Shown: positions 54,201 through 64,000 of the stretch, piece by piece | Layout of the letters: every line of letters starts with the position of its first letter | Position numbering within the stretch: position 1 is the stretch's first letter | Assembly: GCA_037447655.1 (NCBI GenBank) | Contig: JBBHKE010000993.1 | Coordinates: 1 to 64,000, forward strand | Direction: 5' to 3' | Length of the DNA: 64,000 nucleotides | From: Zygnema cylindricum | Lineage: Eukaryota; Streptophyta; Zygnematophyceae; Zygnematales; Zygnemataceae | The notes under the pieces: generated by a model | What the model was told of the DNA's origin: nothing | The model's database searches: none | The model's input: the letters and a program-made list of their open reading frames with translations, nothing else | Position numbers and translations under genes: made by a program

Positions 54201-57002
54201 AATGGACGCGCCTTCGAAGACGAGTTTATCGTCTTTTTCTGCGAAACCCGTTTTAGTACTAGATGGATTTGTGCAGGTGAGAGGGGAAGGAGGGTGTAAA
54301 TAGACCTTTTTTTTTTTAAATTAAGTTTTGTAAACTTCGTGTTTCCAATGTCGTGTGTTTACGAAAGTTTTCCTTTGTTTTTTATGAATTTTGATCTATT
54401 TTCTTGATTTCAAGTTAAATTCTAGAAGCGATTTAAGTGGGGAGAACATAAAATTCTACCTCTTGATAATAATAAAAAAAACAAAAAACAAAAACAAAAA
54501 AAGAAAACAAATTAAAGGGCTGATTACGTAATCTGCGAAATACGAGTTCGCCTTGTGTTTTTCAAAAATCTTTCTCATTGACTTTCGCACATTTTTTTTC
54601 ACATTTTTTTTTCACATTTTCTTTTTCTTTTTCTTTTTCTGGTGAAAGTTTTAAACCATAGTTAAAGGGTATTCTGTTAATTTGCAGGCGTGGTTTTTAC
54701 CCGATAATAAGACGGGAGTTGTGATAATTTCGACATTTTCCCCCGATGGCTACGGGTCGGGGCTCAACCTCTTGGAAGGTTTTATGTTTGATTTCTCCTA
54801 CAGTTGTCAAATTCTATTGTAAGTGTTTGGGGTTTTTCTCGGTTTTTGAGGGGATTAATCAATAGTTTTTGAGGGTTTTTGAGGGTTTTAAGGGTTTTTC
54901 CAGGGTTTTTCCAGGGTTTTTAAGGGTGTTTAGGGATTTTTTAGGAGTTTTTTAGTGTGAGTAGGGTGTTCAAGAGTTTTTCAGAATTTCTAGGTTTCTT
55001 AGGATTTTTCAGGGTTAAAAATAATTTAAAACCCTAAAATTTCCTAGGAACCTCTAAAATCTTAAAATATGTTAATGGCCCTGTTCTGTCGTCTTTTGTG
55101 ATTCTCTTAGAATTTGTACGGAATTGGGGGAGTTTTATTCACATCTTTAATCTTTTGTTTTATTCTGTCCTCTTATTCCTTTTCAAAAGAAAATCTGAAT
55201 GGAATTGGGTTATTTTCCATAACTTATAATAATGAATGTTGATGGACACTTTGGTTAGATTTCTTTCACAACATTCATTTCAAATAGATATTGGGTTAGA
55301 TTTGGGTTTAAATTGGGTGTAAATCATTTCTCCTGAATGATATTTACACGCCATCGGGTTAACATATTTAAATGACATTTGGGTAAAATTGGTTTTTATC
55401 CAAAAAAAAAAAAAAAAAAAAAAACATATAAATACATTAAATTAGATTAGAACAGTCTTCATCTTTGAATACCTCTTTTGTCGTTTTCCAAATATGATAA
55501 CCTGGTGATTGTTTTTGGTGTTTCTTTTTCAACTTATAAAAAAAAAAATAATGATATTCTTTTGTTTTTTCTTTGTACTTTTGTTGAATTCTGATTTCGT
55601 TTTTCCTTTTCCTTACTTCTTTCTGTTTTTTTTTTTCTTTCTGTTTTTCTTTTTCGCAGACGTCTCGGTGCCACTCGTTTAATTATAGATCTTCAAAATA
55701 ATCCCGGGGGATATTCAATCCTCCCAGATATAGTCATCCAATACCTTTTCCCATCCGTCAGTAATAAAACTTATAATCTTCAGTTCCGGGCTTCTTCTTT
55801 GAGCCAGAAACTCGTAAAATATTACAATACTAAAGCTTATTCTTATTCCACTTTCCACTACACTTTTTGGGCAAACACAAAAAATGTTCCCTTCAATACC
55901 TCAAAGGGATTTTTTTTTCCTGTTATTTCAAAAACACTTGGTGGGAAGAACGGAAATTATTCAAGTTTTTTTAGATTCCAAAGTATTAGTATAAGAAGCC
56001 CTCCGAAAAATGCGGCCCCGCTACTTCCGGCCGAAAATATTCTTTTGCTTACAAATGGACTTTGTTATTCGGCTTGTGGATCTTTCACCTATAGGATGGA
56101 GGTAAGATCTTTTACCTAACTTGTAAGTAACATCTTTTACCTTTAGAATGGAGGTAAGATATTATTCCTTGAATGGAGGTATGATCGTTGACCTACGATC
56201 GAGGTAAGATTTTTTACCTAGAGAATGGAGGTAAGAGCCTCAATGTTTTTCCTCCTTTCAATAAGGATAGTATACGGTGGGTGGCCATTAGGGTCAATTA
56301 CATACATTGGTGCCCCTAAAATTTACCCCTCGAACCTAAAATAGTATTGTTGACACTAATTGTGTTTTCCTTAACGCTATTTCTCTAAACAATTTGGAAT
56401 CAGCCACGTCGTTCGGGAATGCATTAGAACTGGCACACCAATAAAAACCTCACGTTAATAAATTATTATATTTCTATTAAAGATTCACGGTGTAATGTAT
56501 GTGTGGGTCGTTTGTTTTTTTGTATGTCTTTTATTCACCTAAAGTTTTTTATTTTTCTCTACTTAGAAACTACGCTCTCAAGTTACAATCAAAAGGACTC
56601 TTTGTCCCAAACAACAATATGTGACAATTTGTAACAATGTTGCAAAAAAAATTAAAACCGTTTCTTCCTCTTTTCGCTTTTCAGGAATTTGCGAAAGTTC
56701 GAACTGTTACTGTGGGAGGTTTCAGAGGAGTTCCTATGGCTTATTCCGCAGGAACTTCTGGAATTGTATATTCTTTAAATGATTTGTTATTTTATGATCT
56801 TCAGGGTCTTTTCAATAATGAACCAAATCGTTTTTCTCTAAGTGCTTATTTGGGTTTTACTTTGATTCAAAGTTATAGCCCTTCTAATTCGAGTGTTCCA
56901 GCCGATTACCTTTTTAAGCCGTCGACTTATCGACTTCCCTATTCGAGGGAAACCGTCTTTGATAATAGTGCTTTGTGGGCGGAAGTGGCAAAGTTTTTTT
57001 AA
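51210..57002 (+). CDS. Secreted S41-family (tail-specific type) serine protease, five exons found
   Basis: Exons: 51210-51678, 53991-54276, 54688-54818, 55660-56101, 56685-57002, all bounded by GT and AG (donors GTAAGT, GTGAGA, GTAAGT, GTAAGA; acceptors TTTTCAG, TTTGCAG, TTCGCAG, TTTTCAG). About 545 codons. The ATG at 51210 gives a signal peptide (MVFLLLLCLLASV...AEA), so the product should enter the secretory pathway. Exon 1: SFHKAVYDVINSINDGHS. Exon 3: TGVVIISTFSPDGYG. Exon 4: RLIIDLQNNPGGY and the nucleophile region TNGLCYSACGSF, with the catalytic Ser codon at 56069-56071. Exon 5 completes the domain (GVPMAYSAGTSGIVYS). This architecture matches S41 proteins best known from fungi. Exons 2-5 are in phase, but exon 1 to exon 2 is not (1 leftover base against 2 needed). 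A short exon in the TE-filled intron 1 is missing from my model or lost, so the gene may be disabled. Confidence 0.8.
51755..52490 (-). pseudogene. Copia-C 3' remnant in intron 1 (RNase H end, PPT, LTR)
   Basis: 52167-52370 encodes the RNase H end (HTRTKHIDIQFHFTRDKI, FLTKPLPRPLF), the same as 36360-36558. Then the polypurine tract (52145-52154) and an LTR from 52144 down to about 51755 starting TGTTGAAATACAATT. Antisense to the host gene. RNase H sequence upstream of this frame continues to about 52470 with breaks. Confidence 0.8.
52575..52770. repeat. 24-bp satellite
   Basis: About eight near-perfect units based on TACATTGCATACAATATAA. Three frames per strand stay open through it; these are artefacts. 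It abuts the Copia-B LTR fragment. Confidence 0.9.
52961..53023 (-). other. tRNA-like module, third copy
   Basis: On the minus strand GCCCTATTGGATAAGGC reads like a tRNA D-arm (GCC/GGC stem) and GGTTCAAATCC is a near-perfect B box 34 bases further on. The best of the three copies. Confidence 0.55.
53104..53277. repeat. 87-bp tandem duplication
   Basis: Two copies (53104-53190 and 53191-53277) with about one mismatch in the first 84 bases. Being 29 codons long it keeps an accidental frame open. The other Copia-B LTRs have a single, diverged version, so the duplication is local. Confidence 0.85.
53576..53845 (+). repeat. Copy of the S41 intron 4 start, inside intron 1
   Basis: From GGATGGAGGTAAGATC to TATTGTTGACACTAATTG it is nearly identical to 56094-56365, including the exon-4 donor site. 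Both copies contain internal AATGGAGGTAAGA repeats. Confidence 0.85.
53846..53892. repeat. CCCTCT microsatellite
   Basis: About seven CCCTCT-type units directly after the copied intron segment. Confidence 0.9.
54819..55659 (+). other. S41 intron 3 with GGGTTTTT-type degenerate repeat
   Basis: 54838-55045 is full of GAGGGTTTTT and AGGGTTTTT words (a degenerate TTTAGGG-like array). An A-run lies at 55400-55423. A pyrimidine-rich tract precedes the acceptor. Confidence 0.6.
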
Positions 57003-57807
57003 TTAATTTAAGCACTAATAGGGCTTGTATTTATTTTTTCATGGCTTTTTGTGGTTGGTTGAACAAGTTAGGAAAATTGCCAGTTCCTTGCTAATGCTAA
57101 CAAAAGTTAAAATAATTGGAGGAGAAGTTCTTATATGTATTTATTTATCTTTTTGTTTCTTTTGCATTTCCTTTTTTTTTTTGGACCTCGTCAATCAATA
57201 GTAATAAAAAGACGTGTCCGAAATATTTTGGTTTTTTATTTTCTGAGTATTTGTTACAGCAGCTAATTTCACGGAAGGAAAAAATAAGGTTTGCGTTTGA
57301 CAAATCTTATTAAGTTTTGGAGATAGAGAAGTTGACGTTTGACTATTTTCTAGAAAAGGAATAATTTCTGGTCGATATTTGACGAAAATGAGTTAATGTG
57401 AACTGATGTTTTGAGTTTATATGGATCATCGATACTTTTTGATGTGAAATTGGCTAATGTGTTAACAGAAGTGAATTACTTCAAGTTGATGTATATCATA
57501 GCAAATGGATTTGAAGTGTTTTGTATTGATGTGATTTGATGTAAGTTTGATAAAAAAAAAAATGTGCGTAAAATAGTTGGAGTGAATTGCTCTAAATGGC
57601 TTTGAAATAATGTAAAATGTTGACAAACGAAATGGACCATTGCTAAGAACGGAGGGTGAGCTTCAACAAGAAAAGCTTGAGCCTTTTTGTTGTCTGTTGC
57701 CTTTGAGACAACATAGAGTCGGAGCCAATCCAAGTCGAAATCACAGCGGTGTTGGTAGATTGCAATATGCGAATCGGAGTATCGCCTGTGTTCGCGCCAA
57801 TGTATGC
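57003..57807 (+). other. 3' flank of the S41 gene
   Basis: Homologous to 44059-44740 behind the pseudogene copy, so the duplication includes several hundred bases of 3' sequence. The 3' UTR lies here. No clear single polyadenylation signal; AATAAA-like words occur at about 57200 (AATAAAA). Confidence 0.5.
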
Positions 57808-57809
57808 TA

Positions 57810-58008
57810 CACCGCGAATTGTTGTTAGCGTCAAGGTTTTTTTTGCTACTTAAAACATCTTTTCTCCGCACACTAATGTCGGATTGTGCATATGACGGTT
57901 GCGATTGAAAGGTAACATTCTCAGCTTCTGATTGGCGGTCTCAAATTGAAAATCGGACAAGGAAAAATACGGCGAAAAAAATATTAAAACTAATAGCGAT
58001 GCACAGTG
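57810..58008 (+). mobile_element. TA-flanked MITE, copy 3
   Basis: Left end CACCGCGAATTGTTGTTAG after TA (57808-57809). The right end AATAGCGATGCACAGTG is mutated and the right TA has become CA. The middle matches copies 1 and 2 (GATTGAAAGGTAACATTCTCAGC). Confidence 0.6.
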
Positions 58009-58410
58009 CATTTTTTGTTTAGTATGAGTCGTATCGTTCCGTGCGCAATACTTGGTACGGTATCCGGTGCAGCGCACGATTTCATTTCGATGGTGTATCG
58101 TTGTTTGGATGTTGGTCTGATAGTGTGGATTTCGATGTCAAAGTGTTTTCAGTGGTATACATAATTAGAGTTATGAACTCTAGTTTGTGTGATATAATTT
58201 TTTCAATAAGGAAGTTTACTCTAATTTATTTAAGTACTCTATATTGGGTTATGTCGGCAATAATTATCCGCGCTATAATTATGAACACTAAATTATGTAT
58301 ACGTACAAAAACTACCAGTCCGTATATTTTGACGTCATTATGACGTTAGAACTATTTGTCGCGCTGAATGTCAATTACGTCGGACCACCGTCAAAGGTTA
58401 CATGTGAATT
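58009..58410. other. Intergenic
   Basis: A 100-codon plus frame (58041-58343) has no recognised family. Nothing else seen. Confidence 0.3.
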
Positions 58411-59377
58411 ATGCGCAGTTAAATAATTAGAAATCAACATTTATGAACGAGTGAATTACGCTTGTAGTTCGAATGTAAACGACACTTCTGTTACGTTGTT
58501 TGATTTTCATATGACAAAGGGTCTTTTGAACTCTAATAACGTCGCACTTTGGTGGTTATACTAGAGTCATTTTACTTTACTAAGGTGTCTTAACTCTAAT
58601 AAATTTGCTTCCAGATGAGGAAGTTCGGAAATGAACACGTATTACAGTTAATTTTAACTCTAAATGGGTCGCAATTTGAAGATATATTAACGAATCGACG
58701 TAACGCAACATATTATTTGACGACCACAATTACACGTGGCCAATTTATTAACCGTAGAAACGCCATGCCTTCAAAACAACGATAATACACAAACCGTCTG
58801 TCCTTTTGGTCTCTCTTATACAAAAATTCCGTACATTCAATAAGCTGCATCGTTTTTCACAGCTCTTTCGTAGAATTTTTCGGCGGCAATTTTTACAAAT
58901 TCCCGCTTCGTTTTTGAGATTTTAAAAAAGGTGAGATTTGAAATTTAAAACCAAAAATTAAAATTTAAATTTTGAACCCACCCTCTTTTCACAATGGATT
59001 GCCTCGTTTTTTTGACCTCTCACTTTTATAATTTTCCCATATATGTTGCACGCTCGGACAAGTTGTGGCATTATCGATGTAGGTTTTTTATTTGCGTTTA
59101 TTCTTACGTCCGACTCTCAATTTTGCCTACACTTTCCCGCTTTAAGGAGTCGCTTAGTATTCAAAATTATATGGAGATTTTCAAGAATGTGGAATAACTA
59201 CGTTTCTAAATATAACGGCATGTCTCACATCCCTGCACATGTTGTTGAAAAGGTGATTGGAGAGATGAACAGTGTGGGATCCGAAATGGCGAGTGGTGGA
59301 ACCGATTTACCACATGTGAAGCCTCTCGTGGAAGAGCTTCGAGCGGAGATGACAACACCACGGGCGGAGATTTGGGA
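58411..59377 (+). repeat. 0.97-kb direct duplication, copy 1
   Basis: From ATGCGCAGTTAAATAATTAG to GGCGGAGATTTGGG it matches 60712-61679, with few differences in the first 700 bp. Includes an AAAAAAGGTGAGATTTG word that could be a splice donor (about 58926). The two copies are separated by about 1.3 kb of unrelated sequence. Confidence 0.9.
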
Positions 59378-59414
59378 ACTCAGCCTACAACTGTCAATAT
59401 GCTATCGCAAATAA
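59187..59414 (+). CDS. Small hypothetical protein in duplication copy 1
   Basis: I do not recognise it. From the ATG shared by both copies the frame reads MWNNYVSKYNGMSHIPAHVV and continues with VIGEMNSVGSEMASGGTDLP, about 75 residues, acidic and hydrophilic, with no signal peptide or membrane segment. The frame is also open upstream (from 59043). In copy 2 it is open with different substitutions and a different C-terminus because of an indel near 61640. This could be a real small gene, or an accidental frame in a duplicated non-coding segment. Confidence 0.3.
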   Translation: MWNNYVSKYNGMSHIPAHVVEKVIGEMNSVGSEMASGGTDLPHVKPLVEELRAEMTTPRAEIWELSLQLSICYRK

Positions 59415-60711
59415 GTTAAACATATAAAGAATAAGACAATGGCTCTACTTAAAACTAATTGTCGGTCCTTGCCTCAAAACTAATGACTTTAGTTCATCGC
59501 CTACTTTTCTTTGTCATTTAGCGTACTTCAAATCCAGTACATGTTCCCATGCTTCCTTTAAAGAATTATATGTCGCTTGATAAGAACAAAAAAATGCCTT
59601 AAAAGTAAGAGACTCTTTAAAGGAAAGAAAATAAAAGGCATTTTTAGAACTGATCTGTTCGCACTTAGGAATACGTTGTCCTATGCTTGGTGAAGTAAAG
59701 ACAATGGGAGCCCAATCGAGACAACGGAGACGTTATCTGACGTCCAAAGTGTATTGTAAAGTAATGTTGTTGTCTTTCTCCGGAATAGTATCCCATTTGT
59801 TCACCAAAATTACTGCAACTTTTCTTTCCTCTGCAATTTTTTTGCCTAATCAAAAAACCTGCAAAGCATTCAAATAAAACTTCAATTTTCCTTCAAAACT
59901 CCTATTTCTATTCGCATTAGGTTTCACTCATTCACATTTGAATTTTGCATTTGCGTTAAAATTCGCAGTCAAGTTCTCGTTTGAATCACATTTTTCACAT
60001 TAACTTGTGGAAAGGTCTTGACCGCTTTGAGTTCAGATATAACCAAAGCTCCCAGAAAACATCCTCTTTAAACAGTACATATAACACATGTCAGCGTTAT
60101 TGGACTTATCCGAATGATAAGCCCTAAACCCTCTTCACCGTTCCCTTACCTTATATTCCCTTCAACCTCCGATTCCCTTCCCTTTAATCTTCCTTTCCCT
60201 TCCTTCCCTTTCCTTCTTCACCTGTTCCGTGACACATTCCATAGCATTGAACACCAGTGCCACGACATCCGCACTCCGTACGGTCTGGAACGCACGGTTA
60301 ACCTACAAAGATTTCGTTTTGTTGTTGGCCACAACCATGACCGCTCGCCACTAGATCCCCTTTGTGTCGATAAGCGTGTATTCTTGCCATCAAAAAGGTA
60401 AAATGGGCAAAATTGATAATTGTGTATTCCAAAAAGCAAGATGGTAAAATTGTTGTTCTTTGGTCTAAAATAGACCGCAGAAGCAACCCAAACTATCATG
60501 CAAAAAACTAAGCAAAGCTAGGCCGATGAACAATCATTTGAAATGCATCCTCCATATGCAACAAACAACATTTAGGGTTTTATGGTATAATCAACATAAA
60601 TAAACCCTATGACAACATCTAAGGTTTGATGGAATAATCGACATAAACAAACCCTAGGACAAATGCATAAACAATGCATATCAAACATATATAAAATAAC
60701 ATAAATAAATA
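59415..60711. other. Spacer between the duplicates
   Basis: 60113-60210 is CCTTCC/CCCTTC-rich. CAACATAAATAAACCCTA-like words repeat at 60590-60660. No gene recognised. Confidence 0.4.
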
Positions 60712-61679
60712 ATGCGCAGTTAAATAATTAGAAATCAACATTTATGAACGAGTGAATTACGCTTGTAGTTCGAATGTAAACGACACTTCTGTTACGTTGT
60801 TTGATTTTCATATGACAAAGGGTCTTTTGAACTCTAATAACGTCGCACTTTGGTGGTTATACTAGAGTCATTTTACTTTACTAAGGTGTCTTAACTCTAA
60901 TAAATTTGCTTCCAGATGAGGAAGTTCGGAAATGAACACGTATTACAGTTAATTTTAACTCTAAATGGGTTGCAATTTGAAGATATATTAACGATCGACG
61001 TAACGCGACATATTATTTGACGACCACAATTACACATGGCCAATTTATTAACCGTAGAAACGTCATGCCTTCAAAACAACGATAATACACAAACCGTCTG
61101 TCCTTTTGGTCTCTCTTATACGAAAATTCCGTACATTCAATAAGCTGCATCGTTTTTCACAGCTCTTTCGTAGAATTTTTCGGCGGCAATTTTTACAAAT
61201 TCCCGCTTCGTTTTTGAGATTTTAAAAAAGGTGAGATTTGAAATTTAAAACCAAAAATTAAAATTAAAATTTTGAACTCACCCTCTTTTCACAATGGATT
61301 GCCTCGTTTTTTTGACCTCTCACTTTTGTAATTTTCCCATATATATTGCATGTTAGGATAAGCAATGGCATTATCGATTTAGATTTTTAATTTGCGTTTA
61401 CTCTTACATCCGACTCTCACTGTTGCCTACACTTTCCCCCTATAAAGAGTCGCTTAGTCTTCGGAAGTATGTGGAGATTTTCAAGAATGTGGAATAACTA
61501 CGCGTTGAGATATAACGACATATCTAACATCCCTGCACCTGTTGTTGAAGAGGTGATCGGAGAGATGAACAGTGTGAGATCCGAAATGGCGAGTGGTGGA
61601 ACCGATTTACCACGTGTGGAGCCTCTCGTGGAAGAAGCTTCGAGTGGAGATGACAACACCACGGGCGGAGATTTGGGGA
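60712..61679 (+). repeat. 0.97-kb direct duplication, copy 2
   Basis: See copy 1. The start is preceded by a different sequence (ATAAATAAATA), so the boundary is sharp. Confidence 0.9.
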
Positions 61680-61696
61680 GTCACCCTCCGAGGTGA
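61469..61696 (+). CDS. Small hypothetical protein in duplication copy 2
   Basis: 75 codons beginning MWRFSRMWNNYALRYND and ending GGDLGSHPPR. Unrecognised. The pair shares the central IGEMNSV-SEMASGGTDLP part. Confidence 0.3.
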   Translation: MWRFSRMWNNYALRYNDISNIPAPVVEEVIGEMNSVRSEMASGGTDLPRVEPLVEEASSGDDNTTGGDLGSHPPR

Positions 61697-63138
61697 TTTT
61701 GGATGAAGTTTTTGATGGGTTGGATTCTCTTGCCCGGGGGAGGCCGAAAAGAGGAAAACGCCAAAATGCGTTCACTTGACGACAAACATGCAGTACATTC
61801 AAAGTATAGAATTGACGTTCACTGTACTTTGGTAAAAATGATTTTTCTCGTACGGCTCAAGTCTTTCTCAAAGTTCCCTGAATTTTAGGGCAAAACGACA
61901 GAGAAAAGTCGATACTTTAATACATGGGTACACTCCCTTAGTTGCAAATTCAATTTTGAACTAAAACGACAAAAAACTCTACTTTGACGCATGGGCACAC
62001 TCTCACGGTGGAGCGACATTAATTAAAGGACCAAGCGTGGCCGTTTAGGTGAAACAAGCGTGATTTCTTTTTCCCAAAACGACAAAGAACAAAATTGAGG
62101 CGAACATGTTCGATACTGGCAAAAGAATGCGGTACACGTGTTACGAAAACTGGAAACGTCATATGGACGGCGTGGATCAGGAATTGATCGTGACAAGGTT
62201 CTTGTTGTCAGAAAATTTCGTTAAATTTCGTACTACTTTGGCTCAACGGATAATATCGCTACAAAGATTCACGTACTTTTCAGCATATTATATGACATTG
62301 TTTCGTACGGCCCTCGTGCGTCAGATCTTCACCGCCAACAACAAATTGGAAGAAAATCTGGCATATAATTGGTACAACTGTCTCATCACCTCCATTGTCC
62401 TTTCTGCTCCTTGTTGTAGTACCGTACGATATAGTACAGTCTAGTACAGCAATAATCTGGTACAGCATCCACAGTTTCTCAATCGCAGCCGTCCATTCCA
62501 CCTGTAATCTTCTTTTGCTCAAGCCGACAAGCGAAAATCAATTCGAATGAAAATCAAAATTCTCTTCATTCCACAGCCGATCGGACGGCTCATAAAGCTC
62601 TGAAGCCTCGGGAGCTTTCTGCCGTTAAATTTGCAGTTTCAATTTTTTGACGCCGATTGGATCCGTGATTTCCGCCGCATATTACGGAAATTCGACCAAT
62701 CACATCCATCCTTTTTTCACACATGGTTTCACCGACTCTCACTCTCACAACCGAATTTTGGTAACTTTTATTTGGCAATTGAAACGCCACGTGTCATCTT
62801 TTAATGGCGCCCTTCTCCCTGTCCTGCGTCGCACGTGTCTCTACGGATTCGACGCTTACTACCAAGCGATCTTCTCTGGCGCTTCCACGTGGCAGCAGTC
62901 CTTTCCCTTGGCTGGTAGTGGTTTGTCTTCTTCTGCCACCAGCTGTCGGACCTGCCAGGTGTGCATCTCATTGGCTACTAAACGACGAAAAGGGAATCAT
63001 TGAGCTTCTCACGGGAGAATCGGAATCGCGTGGACACGTGGCAGAACAGGAGTATGTGAGAGACAGGAAAGTGGAGGCTCAGTTGGCGGCAGAGTGAGTA
63101 GGGAGGGAAAAATAAAATTTGTTTGTTTTTTTTTTTTT
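61697..63138. other. Intergenic
   Basis: Frames at 62106-62444 and 62647-63097 have no recognised family. CCACGTGTCATC and CCACGTGGCAG (62790-62892) are G-box-like ACGTG words, common in plant promoters, but no gene follows. Confidence 0.4.
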
Positions 63139-63262
63139 TTTTTAGAGTTTGCTATATCTTAGGGTTTGGTGTGTTTTAGGGTTTTGGAGTATTTTAGGTT
63201 TTGGCATGTTTTAGGGTTTGGTGTATTTTAGGGTTTGGATTATTTAGGGTTTTGAGAGGGTT
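63139..63262. repeat. Degenerate TTTAGGG minisatellite
   Basis: Six or so units of roughly 18-20 bp, each with TTTTAGGGTTTGG and a variable GTGTA/GCATG spacer. Confidence 0.8.
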
Positions 63263-63284
63263 TTTCTGCCATATATTTTGGATT

Positions 63285-63570
63285 TATAAGCGAGGAGAGG
63301 GGAAGGAGACCGGGAAGAGAGGGAGAAAGAAGAGGGGGAGGGAATGGGAGAGGAGAGAGGGAGAGGAGAGAGGGAGAGGAGAGAGGGAGAGGAGAGAGGG
63401 AGAGGAGAGGGAGAGGAGAGAGCGGGAGGAGAGGGAGCCGAGAAGGGGAGGAGAGAGGGAGAGGAGAAAGTGAATGGGGAGTGGGGGAGGAGAGATGGGG
63501 AGGAGAGGGGGATAAATGATAGAAAGCGAGTTGGAAGGGAAGGAGGGAGAGAGCGAGAGAGACAGTGAGA
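63285..63570. repeat. Polypurine GGAGAGAGGGA tract
   Basis: Almost pure purine for about 285 bases, including regular GAGAGAGGGAGAG units. Overlapping Arg/Glu/Gly-rich and, on the other strand, Ser/Pro/Leu-rich frames are artefacts. Confidence 0.9.
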
Positions 63571-64000
63571 AACGTCTTCGTTTAATTTTCTGCCGCAATT
63601 AATGAGCTTGAAAAATAATAAAAGGCTTTTTCGAAGAAACATTTTTTTAATTTTTTTTTTATATACATTCTACTACCTTTTTCCTATGTTTTTCAAAAAA
63701 CCCCCAAAAAAAATTATTACTTATTGTTATTATTTTAGGGTTTTTTTTATTTTCAATAATTTTTCAAATTACTGGTTCTCTTTTTTCTGCATAGTACTGA
63801 TTTTAAATGTGGGTATTTTTTACTTCCCACATGCTTGTAATTAAAAAATAACTCGACAGAAATCTCGAAAACTTTAGGAAACTTTAGAAAACTTCAGAAA
63901 AATTTAGAGAATTAGCGTTTATTGCAACATCTTCATGTAAGGGAGAGAGAGGAAAGTAGGGAAACAGAGAGAGTAAGAGGGGATGTTTTAAAGAGAGAAA
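63571..64000. other. Intergenic to window end
   Basis: AT-rich with another purine tract starting about 63938 that runs off the window. No gene recognised. Confidence 0.4.

Noticed and set aside
63201-63642. Overlapping Glu/Arg/Gly and Ser/Pro/Leu frames
   Set aside because: Polypurine repeat artefacts on both strands.

Overview
This is a eukaryotic nuclear window with no bacterial-style operons, rRNA or canonical tRNA genes. It is AT-rich and dominated by transposable elements. The only convincing host gene is a multi-exon secreted S41-type protease with GT-AG introns (51210-57002). Minisatellites built on the plant-type telomere core TTTAGGG occur at four loci. Copia-type elements primed by an initiator-Met half-tRNA are abundant, and one Ty3/gypsy element carries a DNA methyltransferase. 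This fits a streptophyte (charophyte) alga or a related Archaeplastida genome best. That is inference; a fungal or other protist host is not excluded, because S41 proteins of this kind are also common in fungi.

Layout. Positions 1-13780 are a graveyard of small DNA elements: hAT-like MITEs with 8-bp target duplications and a hAT transposase remnant, PIF/Harbinger (Tourist)-like MITEs with 3-bp duplications, and TA-flanked MITEs. Minisatellites follow, including a 28-bp GTAC-bearing satellite and a long GA tract. Positions 13781-43068 are a nested retrotransposon complex: Copia family A (14425-17793 on the plus strand, 38288-43068 on the minus strand), Copia family B (19323-22241 on the minus strand, 22242-23370 and 33793-35700 on the plus strand), Copia family C (35700-36960) and a gypsy insertion of about 10.4 kb (23371-33792, minus strand). 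Positions 43069-50960 hold a truncated duplicate of the S41 gene 3' end, another hAT MITE, a second hAT transposase remnant and a TTTAGGG minisatellite. Positions 51210-57002 are the S41 gene, whose first intron is stuffed with Copia fragments. Positions 57003-64000 contain a 0.97-kb direct duplication, another TTTAGGG array and GA tracts.

The most interesting object is the gypsy element. Read on the minus strand it is: LTR segment, leader with GGCCAGAT-type repeats, Gag with two CCHC knuckles, aspartic protease, a DNMT3/DRM-like cytosine-C5 methyltransferase, reverse transcriptase, RNase H, integrase and a C-terminal PHD finger. It therefore combines a DNA-methylation writer and a predicted chromatin reader in one retrotransposon polyprotein. 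The copy here is broken by stops and frameshifts. A second, fragmentary copy of the PHD end (19107-19322) still has all eight PHD metal ligands. DNMT-bearing retrotransposons are known from dinoflagellates and a charophyte alga, so the principle has precedent. The DNMT plus PHD combination and the odd LTR arrangement are what deserve follow-up.
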